Positions 6,758 through 16,079 of a DNA stretch of 39,339 bases are shown in pieces. The notes beneath the pieces are model-generated. The model saw only the letters and a list, made by a program, of their open reading frames with translations, was not told where the DNA came from and ran no database searches. The stretch is from Gemmatimonas sp. (GTDB lineage: Bacteria; Gemmatimonadota; Gemmatimonadetes; Gemmatimonadales; Gemmatimonadaceae). The translations under genes were made by a program, and so were the position numbers. Within the stretch, counting starts at the first letter, position 1; each line of letters starts with the position of its first letter. Location of the stretch: assembly GCF_031426495.1 (NCBI RefSeq), contig NZ_JANPLK010000045.1:1-39339 (forward strand). Direction: 5' to 3'.

Positions 6758-9174
6758 AGTCGCCCTCGATACTCAGCCACAAGGGCCGCCCATCGCGGGT
6801 CTCCATGCAATGGCGTGAATTCCAACGAATTGATCACCCCGTACAAGGTCGGCTCCTTTGTGCGCACGGCGAGCTGTAGTCGCGAAAACGCCGAGTCCAC
6901 CGCACCAATTTGTGCGTAGACGATTGCTTGGTGCGAGAGTCGCAGTGAGTTCGACGCCACCTGCGCGGGGTTGATCGTATCGAGCAGCGCCCGCGCAGAC
7001 GCGGTATTTCGGATTCCCCGCGCGTCTCCCCATATCTGGCCACACATCGCTTCCGGCTTCGCGGTCTTGATGCACTCCGCTCGCGCGTCCGCGAATTTGC
7101 GAGCAGCGCCGAAGGTCAGTTCCGCGTACCAGTGTACGGTGGCGTTGTCTGCGTTCTCGGCAACCATACGACGGATGACCGCCGCGGCGGAATCCACCCG
7201 TCCGAGGGCAAGGTACCACAGCGAGATCTCCTGGTGCACCACGGGGATAAGCGGTTCCAACGCCAGCGCGCGTCGCAATGGTGATTCGGCTTCGGCGACG
7301 CGCCCGAGCGCCAGCAGCAGTACGCCGCGCTCCTTCCAAGCCTGCGCATTGCCCGAGTCCAATTGGACAGCGCGCTCCGCGGCGGGCAGTCCGGCACTAA
7401 ACCGCTGGTCTTGCTCATACACGGTGGCCAGTGCCAGGTGCGCATCAGACTGCATGCTATCCAGCGCGACGGCACGCAGTGCCGACGTGAGCGCAAACGC
7501 ACTGGACTGCGCTCTCGACGTCGATTCACCGTAGTTCGGCAGATAGGCGATGGCTTCCGCCTGTCCGGCCCACGCGCGTGCGTACGATGAATCGAGCGCG
7601 ATGGCCCGGCCAAACTGTTCCGCCGCACGTTTCAGATTGACGAGTCCACGCTGCTTGAGCAGAAAGCGCCCCAGCAGCTGCGCGTCGCGCGCATCGGCAT
7701 ACATGCTTTCCGGCCGCCGCACTGCCGCGAGGTCGGCGGCGCCCAGCGTAAGAGACAGTGCGCTGGCCACGCGCTCCGCGACATCGGCCTGCACCTTGAA
7801 GACATCGGTGAGCCGTTGCTGCAGCGGTTCCCCCCAGATCTGCGCCCCGGTGCTCACACGAATGAGCGCCGGCACGATGCGCACCAGCGTGCTATCGTTC
7901 GCACCGCGACCGCTCGCGCCGGCAATGCGTGCCCACCGAATGGATCCGCTCAGCGCGTAGTCGGCGCCCAGTTCGCGCGCGATGTCCTGCGGCGACTTGT
8001 TGGAGCCGCGGTAGCGCAACACACTGGCGCGTGCGATCACACTCAGCCCCGGTACACGCGCGAGACGTCCGGCAATCTCCTCGGTGATCCCGTCGGCGAA
8101 GTACGCATCGTCGGCGGCACCAAGGTTGTCGAAGGGAATGACCACGACCGTTTGCGTGGCGGCCGCCGTGGCCACGGGTGGCGTGCGCTTCGCGTACCAG
8201 CGGGTGCCCGCTTCGGCCAGTGCGAGCAGCAGTGCAGGCACGGCGACCTTCAACCACAGCGGTCGCGGCGGTCGCGGAGCACTTCGTGGCGGCGTGTCTA
8301 CGCTCGGTGTGGTGATGCCACTCAGCCGCGAGAGCAGTGCGCTCGCGTTGGCCGGTCGCTGCGCGGGATTCTTCTCGAGGCACTGCATCACGAGCGCGCT
8401 CACCTCGTTCGGCACGTTCGATGCGACGTCGGCGAGTGCGCGCGGCGGCTCGGCGATGTGGGCCGCAATCAGTTGCGAGGTACCAGTCTTGCCCGCAAAC
8501 GGATGCGCGCCGGACAACAGCTCGTACGCGACGACGCCCCACGCGTAGAGGTCGGCGCGCGCATCCACCGCTTCGCCAACCGCTTGTTCGGGGGCCATGT
8601 ACGCCGGCGTGCCGATGCTGCTGCCGACTTGCGTGAGGGTACCGTCTGGCGACACGGGCGCGGCGCCGTCCATCGTGCGCGACGCACTGATCGCCTTGGC
8701 GATACCGAAGTCGGTGACCACCGCCGTGCCGCCAGACAACAGGATGTTGTCGGGCTTGATGTCGCGATGAATCACGCCTTCCCCGTGCGCGTACGCCAAC
8801 GCGCGCGCGACATCGCGCAGCACGTTGATCCGATCGTGCATCAACAGCGTGATGCCACCGGCTACCTGCGCGCGCAACGACTCGCCTTTCACGAACGGCA
8901 TCGTGTAATACGACACGCCTCCCGATATCCCCGCCGACAACACCGGTACGATGTTCGCCTGCTGCAACCGTGCCGCGGTCGCGATCTCACGCGTGAAGCG
9001 CTCGGCGCTCACGCTCGCCGAGAGTTCCGGCGCCAGCACTTTTACTACTACCTCGCGGCCCAGCGCGTTCTCGTGCGCCACGAACACGCGCGACATGCCA
9101 CCACCGCCGAGTTCGCGCTCGAGGGTGTAGCCGGGCCCAAGGGTGGATTGCAGTTGGGCGCGAAGATCGGTCAT
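6754..9174 (-). CDS. K2: transmembrane Ser/Thr kinase with TolB-like domain and TPRs
   Basis: An 806-residue paralogue of K1. I chose ATG 9174 (MTDLRAQLQ), the conserved start of the family, over an upstream in-frame start at 9204 that runs into the K3 coding end. The kinase core is complete: VVVKVLAPE lysine, VIHRDIKPDN, TDFGIAKA, GTPAYMAPEQ. A membrane segment follows (VAVPALLLALAEAG), then a TolB-like region (VVVIPFDNLGAADDAYFADG) and TPRs (for example YARAWAGQAEAIAYL). Its kinase half is close to that of K4, while its outer half is not. The K3 stop is 5 bp upstream and the K1 start overlaps its stop, so it sits in the middle of the K3-K2-K1 unit. Confidence 0.93.
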   Translation of the reverse strand: MTDLRAQLQSTLGPGYTLERELGGGGMSRVFVAHENALGREVVVKVLAPELSASVSAERFTREIATAARLQQANIVPVLSAGISGGVSYYTMPFVKGESLRAQVAGGITLLMHDRINVLRDVARALAYAHGEGVIHRDIKPDNILLSGGTAVVTDFGIAKAISASRTMDGAAPVSPDGTLTQVGSSIGTPAYMAPEQAVGEAVDARADLYAWGVVAYELLSGAHPFAGKTGTSQLIAAHIAEPPRALADVASNVPNEVSALVMQCLEKNPAQRPANASALLSRLSGITTPSVDTPPRSAPRPPRPLWLKVAVPALLLALAEAGTRWYAKRTPPVATAAATQTVVVIPFDNLGAADDAYFADGITEEIAGRLARVPGLSVIARASVLRYRGSNKSPQDIARELGADYALSGSIRWARIAGASGRGANDSTLVRIVPALIRVSTGAQIWGEPLQQRLTDVFKVQADVAERVASALSLTLGAADLAAVRRPESMYADARDAQLLGRFLLKQRGLVNLKRAAEQFGRAIALDSSYARAWAGQAEAIAYLPNYGESTSRAQSSAFALTSALRAVALDSMQSDAHLALATVYEQDQRFSAGLPAAERAVQLDSGNAQAWKERGVLLLALGRVAEAESPLRRALALEPLIPVVHQEISLWYLALGRVDSAAAVIRRMVAENADNATVHWYAELTFGAARKFADARAECIKTAKPEAMCGQIWGDARGIRNTASARALLDTINPAQVASNSLRLSHQAIVYAQIGAVDSAFSRLQLAVRTKEPTLYGVINSLEFTPLHGDPRWAALVAEYRGRL

Positions 9175-9179
9175 CCGTG

Positions 9180-11639
9180 TCACCGGCGCCGCGCGATAGG
9201 CCACGTCATCGGCGTCGTGTTGCTACAGCGCGTCATGCCGCTCCGCGCGAGCAGCGCGAGGAAACGTGGGTTGTTGCGGAGCGGGATGGTGAGCGGGTCG
9301 CAGGTGGGCGTGATGAAGTAAAAGCGGTGGAACAGGTCGCGATCCCATGAGGCCTCCAGCAGATCCATCGCCCGGTCGTACTCGCCGAAGGCCATGGCCG
9401 CCATCCAGAGGTCATCCCGCCATCCGCTCCGGACGCGTTGGCGCATGATCTGATCCCGTCGTTGCTCGGCCTCGCGCCAGCGTCCGGCCGCAGCCAAGGC
9501 GAAGAGCTCGCTGCCCCGGGCTTCGGGAAGCACGTCAAGAACTGGTCGTAGCGTGGCGAGCGCGCTATCCGGACTGCCGCTGAAGGTCAGCGTGGTGGCT
9601 AACAGTACCTGTGGCCAACCGCTCAGCTGTTCGCGCTGCAGCAGCAGCTCGCTTGATCGACGCGCCCCGGGGAGATCGCCGCGGTACTGGAGCAGGCGCG
9701 CCTCGTGATTCGCGATGGGCCCAGAGATCGGGTCGAGTGCGCGAGCCCGCCCAAGTTCGGCCCACGCAGAATCGAGATCCCCTGGCATGCTCATGGCGAC
9801 CGACAGTCGGAAATGCGCCAACGGATTGTTCGGCTCCAGTCGCAGCGCCCGATCGTAGTTTGCCTCTATGGCCGTGAAGTTCGGTCCTTTCCGCATCCTC
9901 ACTGCGCCAAGGACGAGATAGGCATCGGCGACAGTGGAATCGAGCTGCAGCGCACGACGTGCCTGCGCATCCGCCTCCGCCAGCGTTGCGCTCACATCGA
10001 GCGTGTCCACGTAGTCGGGCAACACGGAGTATACCCCGCCCAATCCGGCGTAGGCACGGGCGAACTTTGGATCCCGATCGATGGAGGCGCGGTAGGCCGC
10101 AATGGCGCGCTGCAGTGAGACCGGATCACGTCGCGCGAACAGGTAGTTGCCCTGCAGGTACAGATCGTACGCCAGCGTATCGCGTGTGCCGCGACTCGCC
10201 ACCACGCTGGTGGCGATCGTGCTCCCGCGGAGTGTCGGCGACACCGCACTCACGATCGCGGCAGTGACTTCGTCCTGCACCTGAAAGACGTCGCCTTTGT
10301 CGTTTTCGTAGCTGTTCTGCCAGAGCGCCTTGCCATCCGCGCTGCTGGTGAGCTGCACCGTGACACGCACCCGGCCGCCGGCGCGACGCACGGTGCCTTC
10401 AATCAGCGCCGCCACGTCGAGCTCCTGGCCAATGTCCTTCGCGCTGACGTTTTTGCCCTTGAAGGCAAAGGACGAACTGCGACCGGCCAGGCGCAGCCCC
10501 GGCAACTTGCCAAGGGCGTTGGCGAGTTCGTCGGTGATGCCATCGGCGAAGTACTCGTCTTTCGGGTCGCCACTCACGTTCACGAACGGCAGCACCGCGA
10601 GCGTTTCGATGGTCTTGGGGTTATCCGTCGACGCCATGCTGCCAGTGTCTGCTGATCCCGTATCCCGTGTGCGCGAACCCCACGCGAAAAGCGCCGCCAC
10701 GCCGAGCAGCACCGCGAGACTCGCCGCAGCGAGCACGGACCGGTTCAAACGCGCGGGCCGCGGAGCCGCAGTCTCGGTGCTCGGCGTCTGCACGTTCGCC
10801 AGTCGCGCGAGCAGCGCATCTGCATTCGGCGGACGCTGCGCGGGGTCCTTTTCGAGACACTGCATGACGAGCGCGGCGACGTCGCGCGGCACACCCAACC
10901 GGGCCGCATCCAGCGGCGGTGGTGCCTCGCTGATGTGCGCCGCCACCATCGCCTGCGGCGTACTCCGCGCGGCGAACGGATGCGCGCCCGCCAACAGCTC
11001 GTACGCCACCACGCCCCACGCATACAGATCGGCGCGCGCGTCGGTGTTCACATCGCCCAGCGCCTGCTCTGGCGCCATGTAGGCCGGCGTGCCGATGGAC
11101 GTGCCCAGCGAGGTGAGCGTGTTCCCCTCGGCCTTCGTGCTGGAGGCGGAGAGCGCTTTCGCGATCCCGAAGTCGGTCACCACCGCGGTGCCGCGCGACA
11201 ACAGCACGTTTTCCGGCTTGATGTCGCGGTGCACGATGCCGCGTTCGTGCGCGTAGGCCAGCGCCTGCGCGATGTTGCGCAAAATGCCGAGCGCCTCGGG
11301 CACCGGCACGGCGCCCACCACCAGTCGTGCGCGCAGGGAGTCGCCGCGCACGAAGGGCATGGTGTAGTACGGCAATCCTTCACTCGTGGTGCCGGCGGCC
11401 AGCACCGGCACGATATGCGGATCCTGCAGCGCCGCGGCGAGCTTGATCTCGCGCGTGAAACGCTCGGCACTGAGCGCGGCGGCACGCTCGGGGGAGAGCA
11501 CCTTCACCACGACGTCGCGCCCCAGCGCGTTCTCATGCGCTATGAAGACGCGCGACATGCCGCCACCACCGAGCTCGCGCTCGAGGGTGTAGCCGTCGCC
11601 CAACGTCGATTGCAGTTGACTGCGCAGGTCGGTCGTCAC
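9180..11639 (-). CDS. K3: transmembrane Ser/Thr kinase with TolB-like domain and TPRs
   Basis: An 819-residue paralogue. The frame stays open to 11783, but the family start is GTG 11639 (VTTDLRSQLQ), preceded at 5-6 nt by TAAGGA. That ribosome site overlaps the stop codon of the DUF4143 gene, which points to coupled translation. The kinase core is intact (VVVKVLSPE, IVHRDIKPEN, TDFGIAKALSAS, GTPAYMAPEQ). The membrane segment is SVLAAASLAVLLGVAALFAWG, then a TolB-like domain (TLAVLPFVNVSGDPKDEYFA) and TPRs covering about 250 residues. The kinase half is nearly identical to that of K5 over more than 250 residues, whereas the TPR half is clearly different; this suggests recent duplication or gene conversion of the kinase portion. 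Confidence 0.93.
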   Translation of the reverse strand: MTTDLRSQLQSTLGDGYTLERELGGGGMSRVFIAHENALGRDVVVKVLSPERAAALSAERFTREIKLAAALQDPHIVPVLAAGTTSEGLPYYTMPFVRGDSLRARLVVGAVPVPEALGILRNIAQALAYAHERGIVHRDIKPENVLLSRGTAVVTDFGIAKALSASSTKAEGNTLTSLGTSIGTPAYMAPEQALGDVNTDARADLYAWGVVAYELLAGAHPFAARSTPQAMVAAHISEAPPPLDAARLGVPRDVAALVMQCLEKDPAQRPPNADALLARLANVQTPSTETAAPRPARLNRSVLAAASLAVLLGVAALFAWGSRTRDTGSADTGSMASTDNPKTIETLAVLPFVNVSGDPKDEYFADGITDELANALGKLPGLRLAGRSSSFAFKGKNVSAKDIGQELDVAALIEGTVRRAGGRVRVTVQLTSSADGKALWQNSYENDKGDVFQVQDEVTAAIVSAVSPTLRGSTIATSVVASRGTRDTLAYDLYLQGNYLFARRDPVSLQRAIAAYRASIDRDPKFARAYAGLGGVYSVLPDYVDTLDVSATLAEADAQARRALQLDSTVADAYLVLGAVRMRKGPNFTAIEANYDRALRLEPNNPLAHFRLSVAMSMPGDLDSAWAELGRARALDPISGPIANHEARLLQYRGDLPGARRSSELLLQREQLSGWPQVLLATTLTFSGSPDSALATLRPVLDVLPEARGSELFALAAAGRWREAEQRRDQIMRQRVRSGWRDDLWMAAMAFGEYDRAMDLLEASWDRDLFHRFYFITPTCDPLTIPLRNNPRFLALLARSGMTRCSNTTPMTWPIARRR

Positions 11640-11646
11640 GAGGTCC

Positions 11647-12813
11647 TTACCATCCGAGAGCCCTGAGGCCCTGTTGCCACGGCAAGACGTCCACGTCTCC
11701 CAGGCGCTTGGGCTCCTTGCCAAGGTACCACACCATGCGCCGATGCGGCTTGCCGTAGTAGTCGGCAAAGCGCGCCAATCCACCCAGATCCGACGGCGCT
11801 ACGGTGCGTGAGGCTTTGACCTCGATGGCGAACAGGTCGCTCCCGCGCTCGACGATGAAATCCACCTCCGCGCCATGCTCGGTGCGAAAGGTGGAGACCC
11901 GCGCGTCGTCGTCGAACGCCGCGGCGCTGTGCACCAGCTGTGTGTACACCAGGTGTTCGAACAGACGGCCGATGCGATCGGGCGAGGCCACGAAGTTCCC
12001 GAGCAGCCCATTGAGGACGCCGACGTCGAAGAAGAACACCTTGGGATGCTGCACCAGACGGCGGGTGGCGCTCTTGGCAAACGCGTCGACGCGATGCACC
12101 AGCAGCGTGTCCTCCAATACGTCAAGCCAGCGTCCAGCCGACATGCGACTGACCTGGGCGGCCGTGGCGATCTTGGCCAGGTCCAGGTGCGACCCCGCCC
12201 ATTCCCCGATCACGGTGAGGAACCGGGCAAACCCTTCGAGACTGCGCGTCAGATTCTCGGCTTGGACTTCCTCGCGCAGATAGATGGCCGCGTAACTGCG
12301 CAGCGTCTTTTCGCGGTCGCGTACGTTCGACTCCGCGAGCACCCCTGGTAGCGTGCCATGCATGAGGGCCGTGCCGGTCGGGACGTCGTAGTCCATCTCG
12401 GCGCTGGTCAATGGTCCCATGCGATACGCGTGCAGCCGACCCGGCAACAGATTGGCTTCGCCACGACGGAGCTTCCGTGCGCTCGAACCCGTGAGGAGGA
12501 AGCGCAGGCCTTGCTGCGGTCGGTCGAGCAACGACTGAATGGTGTTGAGCAGACTCGGACTGCGCTGGATTTCATCGATGAAGATGGTGCGCATGGCGCC
12601 TGCTTTCTTGGGCGCGGGCAGCGCGTCGAGGCGCGATTCGAGTTCGAGCGGATTCCGCGCGAACTCGAGATACGTGGCCTCGTGCGCGAGGTTGATTTCG
12701 AGCGTCGGGTGCAGCGCGCGCATGAGCGTGGACTTCCCGACCTGTCGTGGCCCAAGCAACAGCACGCTCTTGCGGGCCGCGGCGAGGAGGGCTTCCAGTC
12801 GGCGGGAATACAT
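11647..12813 (-). CDS. AAA ATPase with C-terminal DUF4143
   Basis: A 388-residue protein of the DUF4143 ATPase family. The Walker A motif is GPRQVGKST near residue 21, Walker B is IFIDEIQRS (about 78-86), and a sensor-type LLTGSSARKLRRGEANLLPGR follows. The C-terminal DUF4143 part ends in a PD-(D/E)XK-like strand set (AEVDFIVERG, then FAIEVKAS). Members are widespread, often isolated or near toxin-antitoxin and defence genes, and their physiological role is unsettled. The start codon lies 2 nt after an AT-rich palindrome and has no obvious ribosome-binding site, so the message has a very short leader or none. K3 begins 7 bp after its stop, making it the first gene of the K3-K2-K1 unit. Why a nuclease-like ATPase precedes kinases is not known. 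Confidence 0.9.
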   Translation of the reverse strand: MYSRRLEALLAAARKSVLLLGPRQVGKSTLMRALHPTLEINLAHEATYLEFARNPLELESRLDALPAPKKAGAMRTIFIDEIQRSPSLLNTIQSLLDRPQQGLRFLLTGSSARKLRRGEANLLPGRLHAYRMGPLTSAEMDYDVPTGTALMHGTLPGVLAESNVRDREKTLRSYAAIYLREEVQAENLTRSLEGFARFLTVIGEWAGSHLDLAKIATAAQVSRMSAGRWLDVLEDTLLVHRVDAFAKSATRRLVQHPKVFFFDVGVLNGLLGNFVASPDRIGRLFEHLVYTQLVHSAAAFDDDARVSTFRTEHGAEVDFIVERGSDLFAIEVKASRTVAPSDLGGLARFADYYGKPHRRMVWYLGKEPKRLGDVDVLPWQQGLRALGW

Positions 12814-12815
12814 GT

Positions 12816-12840
12816 GGTAAAATTACGCGGCTATTTTACC
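12816..12840 (-). promoter_or_regulatory. palindromic promoter/operator of the DUF4143 gene
   Basis: GGTAAAAT (12816-12823) and ATTTTACC (12833-12840) are perfect inverted arms separated by 9 bp in otherwise GC-rich DNA. On the minus strand, TAAAAT in the upstream arm could serve as a -10 box, which would place the transcription start within about 15 nt of the ATG. The dyad suggests an autoregulatory binding site; this is inference. Confidence 0.6.
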
Positions 12841-12876
12841 GCATGCAAGCAGCGCTCAGGTGGACGGCGCCCGAAC

Positions 12877-13263
12877 TCATGCGAGCACGCAGTCCGTCTG
12901 CGGGAAGTCGTCACCCACGCAGAGCAGCGGCGCGCCGGCCACCACCGAGATCGCGTACGACAAGCAGTCGCCGAAGTTGAGTGCCGCGGGATGTCTGCCC
13001 TTGCCGTAGCGCAACCACGCGCCCATCGCCACGCCGAAGTGCGCTTCGGTCACGTCAACGACGGTAATGCCGCTTTCCTGCAGCACACGCGCCAACAGCC
13101 CCCGCGCGTCATCACGCAATCGGGCGGACAAGACGATGCCGGTTTCGAGGAGAGTGGCCGCACCGATCGCGAGCGACGACGCTTCGCGCATGCGCTGCAG
13201 TAATCGTTCGGCCTCAGGCTCCTGCAGCACGATGGCGACCAATGCCGAGCTATCGATGATCAC
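12877..13263 (-). CDS. vapC: VapC-type PIN-domain toxin
   Basis: A 128-residue PIN-domain protein. The acidic active-site positions of the family are visible: Asp4 in MIIDSSALVAI, Glu in TLLETGIV, Asp in LNFGDCLSYA and a final Asp in CVGDDFPQTD. VapC proteins are magnesium-dependent ribonucleases that cut tRNA or rRNA until bound by their antitoxin; the target here is unknown. The start is GTG 13263, 7 bp after the antitoxin stop, so the two are co-transcribed. It ends 63 bp before the palindromic DUF4143 promoter. Full length for the family. Confidence 0.9.
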   Translation of the reverse strand: MIIDSSALVAIVLQEPEAERLLQRMREASSLAIGAATLLETGIVLSARLRDDARGLLARVLQESGITVVDVTEAHFGVAMGAWLRYGKGRHPAALNFGDCLSYAISVVAGAPLLCVGDDFPQTDCVLA

Positions 13264-13270
13264 GGGCGAA

Positions 13271-13543
13271 TCACGCGCCGTCGGGTCCGTAGCCGAGGAT
13301 CTGCTCCTCCTCCGCTTTGCTCAGCCGCGTGCCACGCACGGATGCGGGAATGGCGGGCCAAATCTCGCGTTCCAGCAGTCGACGGAGGCGGTCGGCAGGA
13401 TGGAGATGCCCACTGCTCCGGGCGAGACGATCACGCCGTTCCTCGAGCGACCGGCGGATCGCCTCCGTCTTGGTCTCGCCAGTCAGCGCGGCCACCTCGT
13501 CGAGAAGCCGTTCGACCCGCTCGTTCTTGATATTGACGGCCAT
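13271..13543 (-). CDS. vapB: VapB-type antitoxin
   Basis: A 90-residue antitoxin of the VapB/PSK-type transcription-factor family. The N-terminus MAVNIKNERVERLLDEVAAL followed by TGETKTEAIRRSLEER is the typical ribbon-helix-helix DNA-binding part, which binds the operon's own promoter. The C-terminal tail (residues ~50-90) would wrap the toxin. The ATG at 13543 has GAGGAG only about 2 nt upstream, a short spacing. It is first of the pair, with the toxin immediately after. The gene begins 76 bp after the end of K4 on the same strand, with its own AT-rich promoter region in between. Confidence 0.87.
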   Translation of the reverse strand: MAVNIKNERVERLLDEVAALTGETKTEAIRRSLEERRDRLARSSGHLHPADRLRRLLEREIWPAIPASVRGTRLSKAEEEQILGYGPDGA

Positions 13544-13555
13544 CGCTCCTCAACG

Positions 13556-13569
13556 GTATACAGTAATAC
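13556..13569 (-). promoter_or_regulatory. candidate VapB operator
   Basis: GTATAC-AG-TAATAC carries GTAT/ATAC half-sites 6 bp apart, just upstream of the vapB ribosome site. On the minus strand it reads GTATTACTG-TATAC; the string GTATTACTG also occurs ahead of the RHH-nucleotidyltransferase pair near 38429. The surrounding 13560-13600 is AT-rich, unlike the rest of the window, as expected of a promoter. Confidence 0.5.
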
Positions 13570-13619
13570 AGAAAAACTACTTAAATAAAGAATCTCGAGC
13601 AAGCCGAGGACGAGGTTGG

Positions 13620-16079
13620 TCACTCCGGAGGGGTGCTCGACGCACCCGCCACCTCGGGGTACCCCAGCGTCCTGAACACCGGTTGCAGGCGAGGGTCTCC
13701 GCGCAGCCGGGGGCCGAGGTAGGCGTACATGCCCCACGCGAAGCGTACCTCGATTTGCTCCGGGTCCCGCGCGGCGCGTTCCATGACGGCAACCACGACG
13801 CTGTCGCTCCGCATGAACCGCGCGAGCGGAACAGCGGCGAAGGCTGGGCCGCGCGCGATCAACGAGTCAGTCGCCATCTCGCGTGTGGCGGGGTTGGCCC
13901 AAAGCGGGGCTAATCGCGCGAGTACGGCGTACTTGTCGGTGGCCGGATCCTTGAGCGCCGTGCGCAAGACCACGGCGGCTTCGTCAAAGCGCCCGCGCGC
14001 GAGCTCGTGACTGAACCGAAAGCGCCAGGCGTACCACGCCTGCGGCTGCTGCGCCAACCCCTGCGCGTACAGCGGTGCGGCGTCTTCCGGACGATCCTGA
14101 CCGTCATAGGCGATGGCCAGGGAGAGGGTGATCACGTGCGCGAGCGGATCGAGCCGATGCGCCGCTTCCATTTCCCGCACACCGTCATCAAATCGACGAT
14201 TCGCCATCAGGGCGTAACTGTACCACTGATGCCCCGTGGCATACGCGGGGCTGAGCGCGATCGCGCGCTCGAAGGCCGCAAGCGCCTCCGCGTCCCGTTC
14301 GCGCTTCTCGAGCGTCTCCCCGAGTGAGGCGTACGCCTCGCCGAGCGTCGGCGCCAACGCGATGGCCCGTCGAGCGGCGGCTTCTGCCAGCGGGAGTATG
14401 GAATCGCTCGTCACGCCGGGCACGCTGTATTCGCCGGGCACCGATAGCACATACGTATCGGCCAAGCCTGACCACGCACGCGCGTAGTTGGAGTCGGCCG
14501 CGATGGCCTTCTTGAAGGCCGCTGTCGCTTCGATCATCCCGGCAGTGGTGCGCAAGTTCCAGTAGTAGCGGCCCAGCAGGTACGCCTCGTACGCGGCAAC
14601 GTTCGCGGTGCCCCCGACATTGCGCGACGAGTCCGGCACCGCGGAAAGCGTAAGACGCATGGCGGAGACGACCGCCCGCGCCACTTCATCCTGAACCGCG
14701 AAGATATCCGCGGCGGGCCGATCAAAACTCTGCGACCAGAGAATGGAATCATTCGCGATGCGCACCGCGCGGGCCGTAATGCGCAGCTGATCGCCGGCGT
14801 GCTGGATGCTGCCGGTCAACACCGCCGACACGCCGAGCAGCTTGCCGATGGCCTGGAGGTCGTTCTGCTTGTCGCGCACGGAGAACGCGGACGTGCGAGC
14901 CGAGACCGTGAGACCGGGCACCTTCGACAGTGCGGTGATGAGCGTTTCGGCGACGCCATCCCCCAGATATGCGCTGGACCGGTCAGGGCTGAGGTCGGCG
15001 AAGGGGAGCACGGCGATGGAGGTCGTGACGTTGGCGGCGGAGGCGACGCCGTCACGAGGGGCACGTGACATCCAGAACACCACCGCAGCCAGTGCAGCGA
15101 GGCCCGCCACGGCGGCGAGGCCGATTCGCCAGCCGGACCGCGCATGCGCGGTGGTCGCCGCACGCGACTCGCTGATTGCACCAGCGTGGATCGTGCTAGC
15201 GTGAATCGCGCCGAGAGTGATGCTGCCAAGGCGCGTCAACAGCGCGGTGGCACTCGCCGGTCGGTCGGCCGGATTCTTGGCCAGACACTGCATCACGATG
15301 GCAGCAAGATCGGGCGCGATACCAGGCATGTGCTCGCGCAGGTCGCGCGGCACCTCGGCCACATGCGCCGCGACCCACTGCGCACTGCCGGTCTTCCCCG
15401 CGAACGGATGCGTACCCGACAGCAGCTCGTACGCGACCACGCCCCACGCGTACAGGTCAGCGCGATGGTCGATGGTGTCGCCCACCGCCTGCTCCGGCGC
15501 CATGTACGCCGGCGTGCCGATGCTGCTACCGACCTGCGTGAGCGTACCGTCTTTTGACGCGGGCGCGGCGCCCTCCATCGTGCGCGATGCACTGATGGCC
15601 TTCGCAATGCCGAAGTCGGTGACGACCGCCGTGCCGGCCGACAGCAGGATGTTGTCCGGCTTGATGTCGCGGTGAATCACGCTTTGGCCATGCGCGTACG
15701 CCAGCGCTCGCGCGACGTCGCGCAACACGTTCAGCGCATCGGCGGGTGAGCACGGCGTGCCATTCGCCATCAGCGCGCGCAGCGATTCGCCGGTCACGAA
15801 CGGCATCGTATAATACGGCACCCCGCCCGCCGTACCGGCCGCGAGCACCGGCACGATGTTCGCCTGCTGCAGCCGCGCCGCCGTCGCGATCTCGCGCGTG
15901 AAGCGCTCGGCGCTCACGCCGGCCGACAACTCAGGGGCCAGCACCTTTACCACGACGTCACGCCCCAACGCATTCTCGCGCGCCACGAAGACGCGCGACA
16001 TACCACCGCCACCTAGCTCGCGCTCGAGGGTGTAGCCGGGCCCAAGGGTGGCTTGAAGCTGCGCGCGGAGGTCGGTCAC
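13620..16079 (-). CDS. K4: transmembrane Ser/Thr kinase with TolB-like domain and TPRs
   Basis: An 819-residue paralogue with the kinase core complete (VVVKVLAPE, VIHRDIKPDN, TDFGIAKAIS, GTPAYMAPEQ). A membrane segment follows (IGLAAVAGLAALAAVVFWMS), then a TolB-like domain (TSIAVLPFADLSPDRSSAYLGDG) and TPRs. The start is GTG 16079, which overlaps the stop of the PIN-domain gene by 4 bp (GTGA), so ribosomes that finish the toxin can re-start on the kinase. The kinase half closely matches K2; the sensor half does not. It is the last gene of the RHH-PIN-K4 unit and is followed by vapBC 76 bp later. Confidence 0.93.
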   Translation of the reverse strand: MTDLRAQLQATLGPGYTLERELGGGGMSRVFVARENALGRDVVVKVLAPELSAGVSAERFTREIATAARLQQANIVPVLAAGTAGGVPYYTMPFVTGESLRALMANGTPCSPADALNVLRDVARALAYAHGQSVIHRDIKPDNILLSAGTAVVTDFGIAKAISASRTMEGAAPASKDGTLTQVGSSIGTPAYMAPEQAVGDTIDHRADLYAWGVVAYELLSGTHPFAGKTGSAQWVAAHVAEVPRDLREHMPGIAPDLAAIVMQCLAKNPADRPASATALLTRLGSITLGAIHASTIHAGAISESRAATTAHARSGWRIGLAAVAGLAALAAVVFWMSRAPRDGVASAANVTTSIAVLPFADLSPDRSSAYLGDGVAETLITALSKVPGLTVSARTSAFSVRDKQNDLQAIGKLLGVSAVLTGSIQHAGDQLRITARAVRIANDSILWSQSFDRPAADIFAVQDEVARAVVSAMRLTLSAVPDSSRNVGGTANVAAYEAYLLGRYYWNLRTTAGMIEATAAFKKAIAADSNYARAWSGLADTYVLSVPGEYSVPGVTSDSILPLAEAAARRAIALAPTLGEAYASLGETLEKRERDAEALAAFERAIALSPAYATGHQWYSYALMANRRFDDGVREMEAAHRLDPLAHVITLSLAIAYDGQDRPEDAAPLYAQGLAQQPQAWYAWRFRFSHELARGRFDEAAVVLRTALKDPATDKYAVLARLAPLWANPATREMATDSLIARGPAFAAVPLARFMRSDSVVVAVMERAARDPEQIEVRFAWGMYAYLGPRLRGDPRLQPVFRTLGYPEVAGASSTPPE

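Noticed and set aside
7816..9321. A 501-codon open frame antisense to K2 and the end of K3
   Set aside because: Same shadow effect; it crosses two real genes and has no recognisable motif.
11640..11783. Longer N-terminus for K3 in the same frame
   Set aside because: It overlaps the end of the DUF4143 gene, has no likeness to kinase N-termini, and GTG 11639 has a proper ribosome site and the family start.
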